DNA of 39,182 bases from CAZUGA01 sp964619885 (lineage in GTDB: Bacteria > Pseudomonadota > Gammaproteobacteria > Methylococcales > UBA1147): positions 1-39,182 of the forward strand of contig CAZUGA010000043.1 in assembly GCA_964619885.1 (NCBI GenBank), read 5' to 3'. The notes beneath the pieces were generated by a model. The model did no database searches. It worked only from the letters and a program-made list of their open reading frames with translations, and was not told the origin of the DNA. The translations under genes were made by a program, and so were the position numbers. Shown in pieces: positions 24,955 to 34,387 of this stretch; positions within the stretch are counted from its first letter, which is position 1, and each line of letters opens with the position of its first letter.

Positions 24955-26202
24955 ATGCGATCGATTACAGGCAAGCTATCTCTAGCTATTGTATTGGTTA
25001 GTTTAATTTCCATTTTTTGTGTTGTTGTCGTAACCCAAATCGCGCTCGACAACCAAGCCGAGCAAGTAACGTTGGAAAAAGGATTTGCGGAGCTTGAGGC
25101 TGGTGTTGATGCTTATACAAAGAATTACGGAAGTTGGCAGCGCGCAATAGGAATTGAAAGTTTTGGAAAATTTCTAAGTCGGCGTTCTTTGGGGTTTGGC
25201 GGGTTATCGGGACAAAATAATGTATCCGGTTATGTACTCGCCGATACTCATGGAACGGTTTTATTAGGATCCGTTGACCATCAAGTGGGGGCCACGTTGC
25301 CCGGTAATTTATTACAAGTGGGGCGAGCCATCCAATCAAATGGACAAGAAGTTGCGATTGCCGTTCAGGTAGCTAACGGCGCTCCGGATAAATGGACTTC
25401 AATCCTGATGGAATCGGTATATTCTGGTTTGAAATATGGGCTGATCATTGCAATCGGAATAGCGTTACTCGCGGGATTCTGGATAGGCCGATACTTGACC
25501 GCGCCGCTTCGAAAGTTGACTCAAAATTTGATTGACAAGCGGAATGGTAAACAATACGAAAAATTCGAGTTGGAAACCCAGGATGAGGTCGAGTTGCTAG
25601 TAGAGGTTTTCAAGCGTATGCGGAGTGACCTAGACCTGGCGCAGGATGATCTACGGAAAGCTAGAAAGATGATTAATCGGCAAGCCAAGCAGTTGTCCGA
25701 AATCAGGATTAGAGACGAGATTACGAAACTATACAATCAGCGCCATTTCAATGAACGGGGGGGCGAACTATTTGCCCGGTCGAAGCGCCATGACCATCCA
25801 TTGTGTTGCGTTATCGCCGATGTAAATCGCTTTACCCAGATCAACGAAAAGCTTTCTCATAAAATTGGCGATGAGGTCTTGAGAAAAATGGCGGACATCT
25901 TGCGAAGCAGCACAAGAGAAACAGATGTTGTGGGACGTTACCTGGGGGGTAAGTTTGTTGTCGCTTTCTCGGAAACTCCACTCAATCAGGCCAAGGTTTT
26001 GTGCGGTCGGCTTAGTGGGTTGGTAGAGGAATACGATTGGAAATTAATTCATCCAAAGCTTTCTGTAACTATTCGAATTGGTTTGTGCGCAGATATGGGA
26101 TTAGATAATTTCGAGCAAATGGTTGCGGTGGCTGATACCAAGCTATATTTGGCTAAAGATCAAGACATCGAGTCAACGAGAGTGGCTATTTCTGCCGGAT
26201 AA
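24955..26202 (+). CDS. Membrane sensor with HAMP and degenerate GGDEF domain
   Basis: This protein of about 415 residues starts at ATG 24955 (MRSITGKLSLAIV). Segments are: TM1 near 8-28, an extracytoplasmic region to about 155, TM2 near 161-181, HAMP to about 235, a short coiled coil, then GGDEF from about 257. The active-site loop reads RYLGGKFVVAF near 327-337 where RYGGDEFxV is expected, so the acidic catalytic residue is missing. The inhibitory-site motif RETD five residues before is kept, as is ADVNRFTQIN. It is therefore probably not a diguanylate cyclase but could bind c-di-GMP at the I-site. No EAL domain is present. Confidence 0.85.
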   Translation: MRSITGKLSLAIVLVSLISIFCVVVVTQIALDNQAEQVTLEKGFAELEAGVDAYTKNYGSWQRAIGIESFGKFLSRRSLGFGGLSGQNNVSGYVLADTHGTVLLGSVDHQVGATLPGNLLQVGRAIQSNGQEVAIAVQVANGAPDKWTSILMESVYSGLKYGLIIAIGIALLAGFWIGRYLTAPLRKLTQNLIDKRNGKQYEKFELETQDEVELLVEVFKRMRSDLDLAQDDLRKARKMINRQAKQLSEIRIRDEITKLYNQRHFNERGGELFARSKRHDHPLCCVIADVNRFTQINEKLSHKIGDEVLRKMADILRSSTRETDVVGRYLGGKFVVAFSETPLNQAKVLCGRLSGLVEEYDWKLIHPKLSVTIRIGLCADMGLDNFEQMVAVADTKLYLAKDQDIESTRVAISAG

Positions 26203-27107
26203 ATTTTTTTTCGTTAGGCCGTCGATAGTTTTGCGTTGGGCCTGGCAAAATCAAAATGCATGGTCACATCGGTACTTCGTATTCTGGGTTGATCTACTTT
26301 TGAGCTGAAAATGTATGTTCAAGAATAAACAGGAACGACCTTAAGAACCTAGATTAAATTTCTAGTCCTTATGCGCTTTGCGATTAGTGACGGCGGTTCG
26401 ATATTTTGTCTGAATAATGCTTCTGCCGAAATTGCATATTGCCGGTATAAACACGCCAAATAAAACCATGGTCAAAATAAAAGAACTGACGAGCATTCGT
26501 ATATTCATTAAATATTTCCACTGAAACAAAGGCTTAATTTCCTAGGAAGGATTTGTCGGAAATTGGCGACATGAGTGATTCCCATTCACGAGTGTGGCTG
26601 ATCGGACCCGCACAAATTTGTCGTTAAATAGCGACGGCGGCACAGCTTAAAACGCTACAACACCCTGTTATGGATGGGATTATTGAATGGTCCGTAAATT
26701 GCTTAAACTCTAATACTGTCCCGTTACGGACATATTCGAGACAGTGAGTCTATCCAGCTTTCCTTGGTGGGCTGTGCTGGTTCATTCTCAGCACTTATTC
26801 TCCAGCGGCCTCGGCGCACGGAAGCGCCGGGAGAATAGGTTGGTTGAATCGCTCGTTCAGGGCCTATGCACGCGGTTCAGCAAATCTCCATTGTCAATCA
26901 AAACAACCTACCATAGTATTCTCGATTGCAGACCGACCTTTCGGTAGAATGCTTCTTGCTTAACCCTGGTTTTTGTTCGATCTCTTCCGACCTCTAATAA
27001 AGCGTTGAATTTGAATTAGCGTTCGGCCGATGTGAGTTGACCGACTGAATGAAGCCAGTACTTGTGTTAATCAGCATTCTTCGCGCGAATTTTTTCGAAA
27101 TATCCCA
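26203..27107. other. 905-base gene-free region with hairpins
   Basis: No accepted protein gene lies here. GTCCGTAA (26690-26697) pairs with TTACGGAC (26724-26731). Within and beyond that arm, ACTGTC (26715-26720) pairs with GACAGT (26740-26745). A stronger composite hairpin lies at 26796-26837. A 67-codon plus-strand frame at 26744-26947 overlaps these and has no motif. The stretch could encode a structured small RNA. Confidence 0.45.
26796..26837. ncRNA. Possible structured RNA hairpin
   Basis: TATTCTCC (26796-26803) pairs perfectly with GGAGAATA (26830-26837). Nested inside, CGGCGC (26812-26817) pairs with GCGCCG (26824-26829) around an ACGGAA loop, with an 8-base bulge only on the left arm. 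Fourteen base pairs in 42 bases within a long gene-free stretch suggest a transcribed structure. No known RNA family is recognised. Confidence 0.3.
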
Positions 27108-28676
27108 ATGAATTTATCCAATCGTACATTGCAGATTTTAATCGTCCTGTTCGGGTTGTTGGTCTATGGCGCCGCTATTTGGAGCACCAGTATTCTGACC
27201 CAAGGTGATGAATCCGATTACATTAGATCGTCTCAAGAAATGCTTGCAAGTGGAGATTACCTTACTCCAACTTTCCGTGAACAACTTCGATTTACCAAAC
27301 CGCCGTTACTCTATTGGATGTTGGTGGCTTCTTACGAGGCCTTTGGCGTCAATTATTTCGCATCCCGATTTCCGACCGTAATTTGTGCAATTTTGACGGT
27401 TATTTTTGTGTTTCGCATGGGCTTGGTCGTATTCGATAAAAAAGCAGCATTGATTGCAACATCGATTACCGCCACCAGTTTCGGCATGATTAAATTTTCC
27501 AAAATCGCGTTGATGGAGAGCCCACTTATTATGACTTTGTTACTGTCATTTTATTATTTCGCGCGATTTTACAAAGAAGAGAACAATCGCCATTTAATAG
27601 TGTCATTCGTATTCGTAGGCTTAAGCGCATTATTAAAAAGCCCGGTTTACTCGGTGCTAGCGGTCATTGTGATGATCGTTTTCTTGTGGTCGGAAGGGGC
27701 GTTGATCCGATTAAAATGCAAGGAATTTTTAATCGCCGGATTCATCGGTATGGCGATCGGTATTCCATGGTATCTTGCGATGGCCGCGATACACGGATCG
27801 TTATTTACTGATTTTTACCTGAACGAACATTTGAATAAATTCGATGCAGAGCCACATTATTTATTCCGCGTTTGGATAGGTCTTTTACTGTACTTATTAC
27901 CCTGGACCTTCTATTTCCTACACGCGATTATCGCGACGTTTTCACAACAATTTCACAAATTGTGGGGTTTTAAGCTCCTACTGATAACTATAGGATTGTT
28001 CCTGCTGATTTTTCTAATGCCCAATCAAAAAGGGCATTATTATTCGATACCGCTGCTCCCATATTGTGGATTATTGGTTGGGGCGATTGCTAGTCGCGGA
28101 TTACCGGCAACTAGAATTTGGGATGGCTTGACCGCATTTATTTTGTTTCTGGCAAGCATTGTATTCACTGCTGCCGCCGTGCTGTTAGAGTCGGGTAAAT
28201 TTTTATCTTTGCTGGCTGCGCTTGGCGTGTTGGTTGCTGCGGTTGTTATTATTCGAAACCGAGAAAAAGTTGTGCCGAGCCTTTTAGTCGGGTTTTCGAT
28301 GATGTTGTTTTATATGAATATTATGCCCGCCGTCAATCTTGAAATAATCCCAGTAGCGAAAACTTTGGAGATTGCTGGGGATAGATCTTTATATAGCTAC
28401 AATTTATCTCCGCTTAAATTTGCTGATTCATTGGAGCACAATGTTTCGGAAATACTAGAACCAAATGAATTGCGACAAAGTTTAGCCAACGGTAGTGTTG
28501 TGATAATTACTGATGATGATTTAATTCGGCTCGGGCCGGTACTCGGGGACGAGGTTAAAGTAAAGCTGGAATGGAAGCGCTGGCGACGCCGACTTGCATT
28601 TACAAAAGTATTTGAAGTGATTTGGACACAACGTACCGGGGATATACAACAAAGTGTTTATCTTATCGCGAGATAA
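27108..28676 (+). CDS. ArnT-like GT39-family glycosyltransferase
   Basis: This 522-residue inner-membrane protein has about 11 membrane segments. The first periplasmic loop carries TQGDESDYI near residues 31-39, the position of the catalytic acidic motif (DExxY) in ArnT/PMT-type enzymes. TKPPLLYWM near 63-71 is also typical. Such enzymes use a polyprenyl-phosphate sugar to decorate lipid A or proteins on the periplasmic side. The C-terminal domain ends with a small soluble part. The acceptor is unknown; lipid A sugar enzymes (arn genes) are not seen nearby. It is a single gene after the long hairpin region. Confidence 0.85.
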   Translation: MNLSNRTLQILIVLFGLLVYGAAIWSTSILTQGDESDYIRSSQEMLASGDYLTPTFREQLRFTKPPLLYWMLVASYEAFGVNYFASRFPTVICAILTVIFVFRMGLVVFDKKAALIATSITATSFGMIKFSKIALMESPLIMTLLLSFYYFARFYKEENNRHLIVSFVFVGLSALLKSPVYSVLAVIVMIVFLWSEGALIRLKCKEFLIAGFIGMAIGIPWYLAMAAIHGSLFTDFYLNEHLNKFDAEPHYLFRVWIGLLLYLLPWTFYFLHAIIATFSQQFHKLWGFKLLLITIGLFLLIFLMPNQKGHYYSIPLLPYCGLLVGAIASRGLPATRIWDGLTAFILFLASIVFTAAAVLLESGKFLSLLAALGVLVAAVVIIRNREKVVPSLLVGFSMMLFYMNIMPAVNLEIIPVAKTLEIAGDRSLYSYNLSPLKFADSLEHNVSEILEPNELRQSLANGSVVIITDDDLIRLGPVLGDEVKVKLEWKRWRRRLAFTKVFEVIWTQRTGDIQQSVYLIAR

Positions 28677-28732
28677 ACGCGTTTATGTGTGAAATTTCTG
28701 TTGATAGATTGATAGGGGGGCTAAAGTTTATG

Positions 28733-28960
28733 TCAACCGTACTGTAGCAAAGGTGTCGCTTGCGCACTGATGCCGGTCGGATTTTCCCGGCCCGAGTCTA
28801 GGCATTCATCAATGACCTGCTGAGTCGCAGAAACACACTTGCCGCATTGATTACAGGCACCGAGCTGTTTTGTCACATGCCCAACGCGTTTCGCGCCGTG
28901 TTTGAAGACTGCGTCACGAACCTGATTTTCGGTTATCCCGTTACAAATACAGATATACAC
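28733..28960 (-). CDS. bfd: Bacterioferritin-associated ferredoxin
   Basis: This 75-residue [2Fe-2S] protein reduces the bacterioferritin iron core so that stored iron can be released. Ligands are visible as Cys 4 and Cys 6 (MYICIC) and Cys 36 and Cys 39 (GACNQCGKC). The length is typical, with a slightly longer tail. A strong Fur box lies 42 bases upstream, so expression should rise under iron starvation. No bfr gene is present in this window. It is convergent with the glycosyltransferase gene. Confidence 0.93.
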   Translation of the reverse strand: MYICICNGITENQVRDAVFKHGAKRVGHVTKQLGACNQCGKCVSATQQVIDECLDSGRENPTGISAQATPLLQYG

Positions 28961-29625
28961 AATATTCGGACCTATAAGGAAGTCGATGTATAAATAGTAT
29001 ACTAAATAATAATCATTATCAATAGCGATTAGCTATATGGTGAAAAATATATGTTTAGTATCCTGAAAGAGTTAGCGGCGAATCCAATGTTTTCTTTAGC
29101 CGAAGAAACGAATTTCTGCGCGAATTTTGCGCTAGATAGAGAGTAACAACGGAAAATGCCGCTATACAAATACTGGTTGTTTTCAATCCGATTTTGAAGA
29201 CACGTCGTTGATACATCCCTGTAACCTTGACGACAGGATCCTTGCTGTTGACGTTGTTGAAAATCAGATAGGAAACATCCTCAATGATGCAATCTGGGCT
29301 ATATTTATCGCCATTTAAGCGCACAATATTGAAGCCTCAAGCTGCAATTAGTTTGTTTTGCACGAATTCAACTATGCTTAAACCCAATATTTAGTACTCC
29401 GTCAAGGTGTACGGGCAGCGTATAACAATTCAAATCAAGCTGCTGAATATTCGGGGTCGAGATTTATATTGCACTTGGTCAGTATCTTGAAGTGCTCTTT
29501 TTTACCGCAATACATTTTTCGAACCGTAATTTTTTAAGGAGAATCGATCTGGTTCTTCATTTGGGCGATGTGGCAGCGACTGATCATTCATAGCCATATC
29601 CAAAAGCGGGTTGAGGGTTAATTAA
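28961..29625. other. Intergenic region before the msh operon
   Basis: This 665-base gap holds the Fur box. An 89-codon minus-strand frame (29055-29324, GTG start) has one possible membrane segment (TTSICIAAFSVVTLYLA) but no ribosome site and no known family, so it is doubtful. AAGGAG at 29536-29541 is a good ribosome site without a matching ATG/GTG/TTG start nearby. The msh operon promoter should lie in this gap. Confidence 0.4.
29002..29020. promoter_or_regulatory. Fur box upstream of bfd
   Basis: The 19-mer CTAAATAATAATCATTATC agrees with the Fur consensus GATAATGATAATCATTATC at 15 of 19 positions, with the right 12 bases identical. It sits 42 bases before the bfd start, which is the expected place for iron-dependent repression. 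Confidence 0.8.
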
Positions 29626-30990
29626 ATGTACGATTCATATTTTGGGCTTAGAGGGCAACCTTTCAAATTGACGCCCGACACGTCATTTTTTTTTGGCGAA
29701 GGACAGCGCAAAGCCATTCTTGATGCTTTGGTCTACGCGCTCAAAAATGGCGACGGCATCGTCAAATTGATTGGAGAGGTTGGAACCGGGAAGACTTTCC
29801 TGTCCCGCATGCTTGAAAAGGCGTTGCCCAAGAATTTTGAATTTATATTTATCCTAAACCCAAATATGCCCGCGGAGAAAATCCTGTTGGCGATTGCGCG
29901 CGAATTGCGGCTGGGATTGCCCGAATCTACCGATAAATTGGCAGTGTTGCACGCGCTTCAGGTTGAGCTTTTGTCGCTGCACGCCAAAAATCGCCAAGTG
30001 GTTGTAGTCATTGATGAGGCGCAAAGTATGCCCTCGGAAACTTTGGAGGAGATTCGGCTGCTCAGTAATTTAGAAACGGAAAGTCACAAATTGTTACAAA
30101 TTTTATTGATCGGACAACCTGAGCTGGACAAGCATTTGAATCAACACAATATCCGTCAAATCAAAGAGAGAATTACCCATAGTTTGTATTTACCGTCCCT
30201 GAATCAGAGTGAAATTTACCGGTACATCGATTATCGATTGCGTTGCGCAGGGTACCAAGGTGCTCCGTTATTCAGTAAAAGCGGAGCACGGTTGATTGCG
30301 TTGAGGTCCCGCGGTTTGCTTAGACGCGTGAATATATTATCGGATAAGGCGCTATTGAGTGCGTTCTCTAAAGGATCCCAATTCGTTGGTGTTTCTGATG
30401 CACTAAACTCTATAGGCGATAGCGCAGGCCGCAATAACGTGTGGCCGCGGTTGTCTAAACTTTTCTTTGCGCCGTTACTCGTTGTTTTTGCAGTTGTTTC
30501 CGCCGCCGATCAATGGGACGGGCGTCGATTTTTGGAAATGCTCTCGTTGAACGATCGTGCTATGGGAGAGCGGGTTATAGAGCAACCTGCAATGCTTCCT
30601 ATGAATGTAGTTGACAAGACCCCATCTGGGATGGAACCCGCCACAACCAATAATTTGTTTGAATCAAGGGTCTTGGAGACGCGTCGTTGGATAGCCCAAT
30701 CATCACAACTGGGTTATAGCATCCAGTTGTTGCAAAGTTATACCGATGAACCACAGTCGTTGGAAAAGTTTATAGAGCGGGCATTACCTAGTTCGGTAAT
30801 CGACGAAACGTATGTATTCCCAGTTCAGGTTAACGGCCGGACATTGTGGTCAGTCTATTTTGGGCGTTATGAAAGTTATCAGAACGCGGTGAACGTACTG
30901 AATAATCTCGATGATAGTCTGAAAAGGAATCAACCGTTCGTCGTGACCATGGCAAATATCAAAAATTTGTTCAATCAAGGCGGAACCTAA
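29626..30990 (+). CDS. mshM: MshM-type AAA ATPase with C-terminal SPOR-like domain
   Basis: This 454-residue protein is an ExeA/GspA-like ATPase. It opens with MYDSYFGLRGQPF and has the Walker A motif GEVGTGKT at 50-57 and Walker B VVVIDEAQ near 125-132. MshM-type ATPases help assemble the MSHA pilus secretin or platform. It is longer than the usual MshM of under 300 residues. A membrane segment (FFAPLLVVFAVVSA) lies near 282-295, and the last 90 residues (GYSIQLLQSY to PFVVTMANI) resemble a SPOR peptidoglycan-binding domain. This layout is closer to GspA/ExeA or DamX, tying the ATPase to the cell wall. It begins the operon; a GAGG site precedes ATG. Confidence 0.85.
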   Translation: MYDSYFGLRGQPFKLTPDTSFFFGEGQRKAILDALVYALKNGDGIVKLIGEVGTGKTFLSRMLEKALPKNFEFIFILNPNMPAEKILLAIARELRLGLPESTDKLAVLHALQVELLSLHAKNRQVVVVIDEAQSMPSETLEEIRLLSNLETESHKLLQILLIGQPELDKHLNQHNIRQIKERITHSLYLPSLNQSEIYRYIDYRLRCAGYQGAPLFSKSGARLIALRSRGLLRRVNILSDKALLSAFSKGSQFVGVSDALNSIGDSAGRNNVWPRLSKLFFAPLLVVFAVVSAADQWDGRRFLEMLSLNDRAMGERVIEQPAMLPMNVVDKTPSGMEPATTNNLFESRVLETRRWIAQSSQLGYSIQLLQSYTDEPQSLEKFIERALPSSVIDETYVFPVQVNGRTLWSVYFGRYESYQNAVNVLNNLDDSLKRNQPFVVTMANIKNLFNQGGT

Positions 30991-31221
30991 GTCAGGTTGA
31001 GCGCATTACATGTTTATTGTTTAGGCTGTAAAGAGCGAGAACAATTGTATCGTCGTTCCTAGCAGTTAACCGTCCTACCAGAGCTAAGGATTGCTAAATA
31101 AAACCTTGAAGCGGATATTCACCTAAACCCTATATTTGGTTTGGCAAACACTGAAAACCCGCTGTTTTCTTGACCGGCTATCGATCTTTGCTAGCTTTAG
31201 TGAGTGAGGAGAGCTTACTTA

Positions 31222-32844
31222 ATGAAATTTATCCGTTTTACATTTACCTTTTTGATCTTGATGCAGGTGGCATGTGTGCCTCCACGGATGACCAGTTCCG
31301 CTGGGCATATCCAGGCCGTGCCAGAGGCGCATGATCGACAGGGGATTCCAGATCCGGTCTCAGATTTTCCAGCGCTCCCACCTCCACAAACGCATGCGAT
31401 CGAAGAAACCTTTACCGTGGTTGTTAGCAATGTGCCGCTCAAGGAAATGTTGTTCGCACTGGCGCGTGATGCTCATATAGATATCGATGTTGATCCCGGT
31501 ATTACCGGTAGGGTAACGCTAACTGCGATCAATCAGCCGTTGACTCGGATACTCCAGCGTCTATCTCGTCAGGCTGAGATACGTTACAAATTAACCGACG
31601 ACCTATTGATTGTGTCGCCGGACTTGCCCTATTTTAAGCATTACAACATCCCGTATTTAAACATGACGCGGAATACGACCGGCAATGTGGCGATTTCTAC
31701 GCAAATTGCCGCCACCGGAACTGGTGATTCGGATGACGCAACAGGTGTTGGTAACAATTCGTCGACAGAAATTGTCAATGTTTCCAATAATCAATTCTGG
31801 CCAACCTTGATCAGCAATGTCCAGGCATTAATTCGGGGTGGCGATAGCTCACCCTTTCAAACCCAAGGTAATTCGGCAACCAATAATAGCGAATCAGACA
31901 CCGATGAAGGGACCAGCGTAATAGCGAGTCCGGAAACCAATATGCTTACTGTCAAGGCGACGGCCAAGCAGCATGCGGTTGTTCAGCGGTACGTAACCCA
32001 TTTATTGGAGCACGCACGCCGCCAGGTCTTGATCGAAGCCACTGTGGTGGAAGTAGAGCTTAGCGATCAATATGAAGGGGGTGTTGATTGGGAGGTCGTT
32101 GCCGACCAAGCCCGCTATCAGGCGACACAGGCGTTTTTGGGGCCGGCCGTACTCGCAACCGAACCGTTTTTCTCGGCGACTTATACCGGCGGAGATGTAT
32201 CGGCTACGGTACGGCTATTGGATGTGTTTGGTAATGTGAAGGTGCTTTCGAGCCCTAAGCTCATGGTATTGAACAATCAAACCGCAGTACTTAAAGTCGT
32301 AGATAATCGAGTTTATTTTACGACCTCGGTGGATACTAACCTAACCCAGGGTGTATCGGTTACAACATTTGAGACGATACTGCATACCGTTCCGGTCGGT
32401 TTTGTTATGAGTGTTACCCCGCAAATTGGTGGCCACGAAAAGATCATCATTAATACCCGACCGACTATTTCTCGCATTATCGATTTTGTTGATGACCCCA
32501 ATCCTGCCCTCGCTTTGGCAGGCGTAACCAGCCAGATTCCGGAAATTCAAGTACGGGAGATGGAGTCGGTATTGAAAATCAGCAACGGCGACACCGGCAT
32601 TATCGGTGGATTGATGCAGGATGTCATCGACGAATCAACCAGTGGATTACCCTTGCTCGCGCGGATTCCCTATGTGGGTGATTTATTCAGCGTCCGGGAC
32701 AATGACTACATAAAGACCGAATTAATCATTTTTATCCGTCCCAAGATCATAAAAACAGCAAGTCTGGAATCAGATTTGTCCGACTTTAATCAATTTCTGG
32801 ATGATGCATTGGATCCTGAATATCCACGGGCATTCACTCCATGA
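31222..32844 (+). CDS. mshL: MSHA pilus secretin MshL
   Basis: This 540-residue outer-membrane secretin forms the pore for the pilus. The signal FLILMQVAC ends in a lipobox-like Cys. An STN-type domain lies near residues 65-130 (VPLKEMLFALARDA and GRVTLTAINQPL). The secretin core includes SSPKLMVLNNQTAVLKV and ends with GLPLLARIPYVGDLFS and ELIIFIRPKII. ATG 31222 is chosen because AGGAG at 31206-31210 fits it and the signal begins there; GTG 31204 would add six residues. It overlaps mshN by 4 bases (ATGA). Confidence 0.9.
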   Translation: MKFIRFTFTFLILMQVACVPPRMTSSAGHIQAVPEAHDRQGIPDPVSDFPALPPPQTHAIEETFTVVVSNVPLKEMLFALARDAHIDIDVDPGITGRVTLTAINQPLTRILQRLSRQAEIRYKLTDDLLIVSPDLPYFKHYNIPYLNMTRNTTGNVAISTQIAATGTGDSDDATGVGNNSSTEIVNVSNNQFWPTLISNVQALIRGGDSSPFQTQGNSATNNSESDTDEGTSVIASPETNMLTVKATAKQHAVVQRYVTHLLEHARRQVLIEATVVEVELSDQYEGGVDWEVVADQARYQATQAFLGPAVLATEPFFSATYTGGDVSATVRLLDVFGNVKVLSSPKLMVLNNQTAVLKVVDNRVYFTTSVDTNLTQGVSVTTFETILHTVPVGFVMSVTPQIGGHEKIIINTRPTISRIIDFVDDPNPALALAGVTSQIPEIQVREMESVLKISNGDTGIIGGLMQDVIDESTSGLPLLARIPYVGDLFSVRDNDYIKTELIIFIRPKIIKTASLESDLSDFNQFLDDALDPEYPRAFTP

Positions 32845-34373
32845 GTCTGTTGCTGGATGCGTTGAAGAATGCGGAACGAGCAAAAGCGAGTTCTGCCATT
32901 CAGCCAGCAGAGCATAACGAACCTATTGGTGGTTTTGCGGACCAATCATTCGAGCCTGCCCGAGATCCTCAACCAACGGGGTCTTTAACCGATACCGAGT
33001 CAGGTCTTTTTGCCGATCCTTCTGAATTATTGAGCGATGCTGCATTGCAATTGGAGCTTGGCAAAGAGCCATTCGTTGAGGTTCAGGAGGAGGAATCTGA
33101 GACCGTTATTGGCTCCGAATTCAAAGAAACAGAATTTGAGCTAGAAGAAGTCCCGGCACCAGAACCCCTAATGACCGAAGAGGTCGAAGCGGAACAACGG
33201 ATTCAAATGGAAGATCAGCCAGTGTCGGAGCCTGTCGTAGCGGATTCGCAGGTACTGGTAGGTGATTTGGCCGATTCTAGTTCGGATATCTCGGCTGAAA
33301 CGGTACCTGTATCGACAGCAGATGGTCAGATTCATTCAAAAGAATCAACAAAGCTCACACTGAAATCGGTAGATTCGGACAATGCCCGGCGGATTTTAAA
33401 CGCGCCAAACCGGCCCAAGAATCAATATAGACTGGGTCTAGGTTTAGGTGTATTGCTTTTGTTCTTTGCGCTGGGCGCGTATTTTTTTTATGCGACGACG
33501 ATACTGCCCGAGCCAATAGTGCATTCACAGTTTGTTGATTCGAATTCGGTCAATCAATCAGCAATAGTGCCTGATAGTTCGCCAGTGCCAGAGAAACTTG
33601 ATACCGGTCAGACAACGGTAGTGATGAAACAACCGATCGTCGACAAAACCCTAGAGGTAACAAAAAAAACCAACCCGTCTTCGCCTGTTGTTAAGGAAAG
33701 CTTTAAAACAGCGACCCGCGAAAGCATGGTGGGCGTTGATACGATGAATGACGTTGAAATTGTTTCAAACCCGATCAAAATCCAAAAGCGGCGTTTGCCA
33801 GCATCGCTGAATAACCTACTTAGCAATGCCTATAATTCGCTGCAGCGGTCGGACTTCGGTACCGCGACTCGGTTGTACCAAAAAGCATTAAAGATATCGC
33901 CGGGAAATGTCGATGCGTTGCTCGGAATGGGATCGATCAAAAGCCAGCAAAAATCGCCGGAATCGGCCAGAAAATATTTTGAGCAAGCCCTGGTCCAGGA
34001 TGCATCTAACGTTTATGCACACTCTGCGTTAACCCGTTTAAATCGCGACAAAGATCCACTAGAGAGCGAAAGCCGCTTAAAAAGTCTGATTACACAAAAT
34101 GATCAATCGGCTAATTTGTATTTCGATCTGGCAAATTTGTATGCTGCCCAATCGAGATGGGTGGCGGCCGAGCGTGCCTATTACAATGCTTACAATCTGG
34201 ACCAGTCTAAACCAGATTATGCGTTTAATCTTGCCATAAGTCTGGATCACCTGGGTAAGAAAAAAATGGCAAGCCGGTTTTACGAAACGGCCTTAAGCCT
34301 GGCCAAGCGGGCGCCGGCACAATTTGATACGCAAGCAGCCGAACAAAGGCTTGTTCAAATCTTGGGTAGTTGA
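32841..34373 (+). CDS. mshN: MshN-like inner-membrane TPR protein
   Basis: This 510-residue protein starts MSLLLDALKNAERAK, the typical opening of MshN and similar pilus/secretion proteins. A long acidic, low-complexity cytoplasmic segment follows (to about residue 190), then one membrane span (GLGVLLLFFALGAYFFYA, near 201-218). The periplasmic part has tetratricopeptide repeats from about 325 (YNSLQRSDFGTATRLYQKAL, NVDALLGMGSI, DLANLYAAQSRW). It is thought to link the secretin to the inner-membrane platform. It is translationally coupled to mshL by a 4-base overlap. Confidence 0.8.
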   Translation: MSLLLDALKNAERAKASSAIQPAEHNEPIGGFADQSFEPARDPQPTGSLTDTESGLFADPSELLSDAALQLELGKEPFVEVQEEESETVIGSEFKETEFELEEVPAPEPLMTEEVEAEQRIQMEDQPVSEPVVADSQVLVGDLADSSSDISAETVPVSTADGQIHSKESTKLTLKSVDSDNARRILNAPNRPKNQYRLGLGLGVLLLFFALGAYFFYATTILPEPIVHSQFVDSNSVNQSAIVPDSSPVPEKLDTGQTTVVMKQPIVDKTLEVTKKTNPSSPVVKESFKTATRESMVGVDTMNDVEIVSNPIKIQKRRLPASLNNLLSNAYNSLQRSDFGTATRLYQKALKISPGNVDALLGMGSIKSQQKSPESARKYFEQALVQDASNVYAHSALTRLNRDKDPLESESRLKSLITQNDQSANLYFDLANLYAAQSRWVAAERAYYNAYNLDQSKPDYAFNLAISLDHLGKKKMASRFYETALSLAKRAPAQFDTQAAEQRLVQILGS

Positions 34374-34387
34374 CGGTTGGTCTGATC

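Noticed and set aside
26744..26947. 67-codon plus-strand frame
   Set aside because: Overlaps strong hairpins and lacks any family feature.
29055..29324. 89-codon minus-strand frame with one hydrophobic stretch
   Set aside because: GTG start without a ribosome site, no known family; a real small membrane protein cannot be excluded but is not supported.
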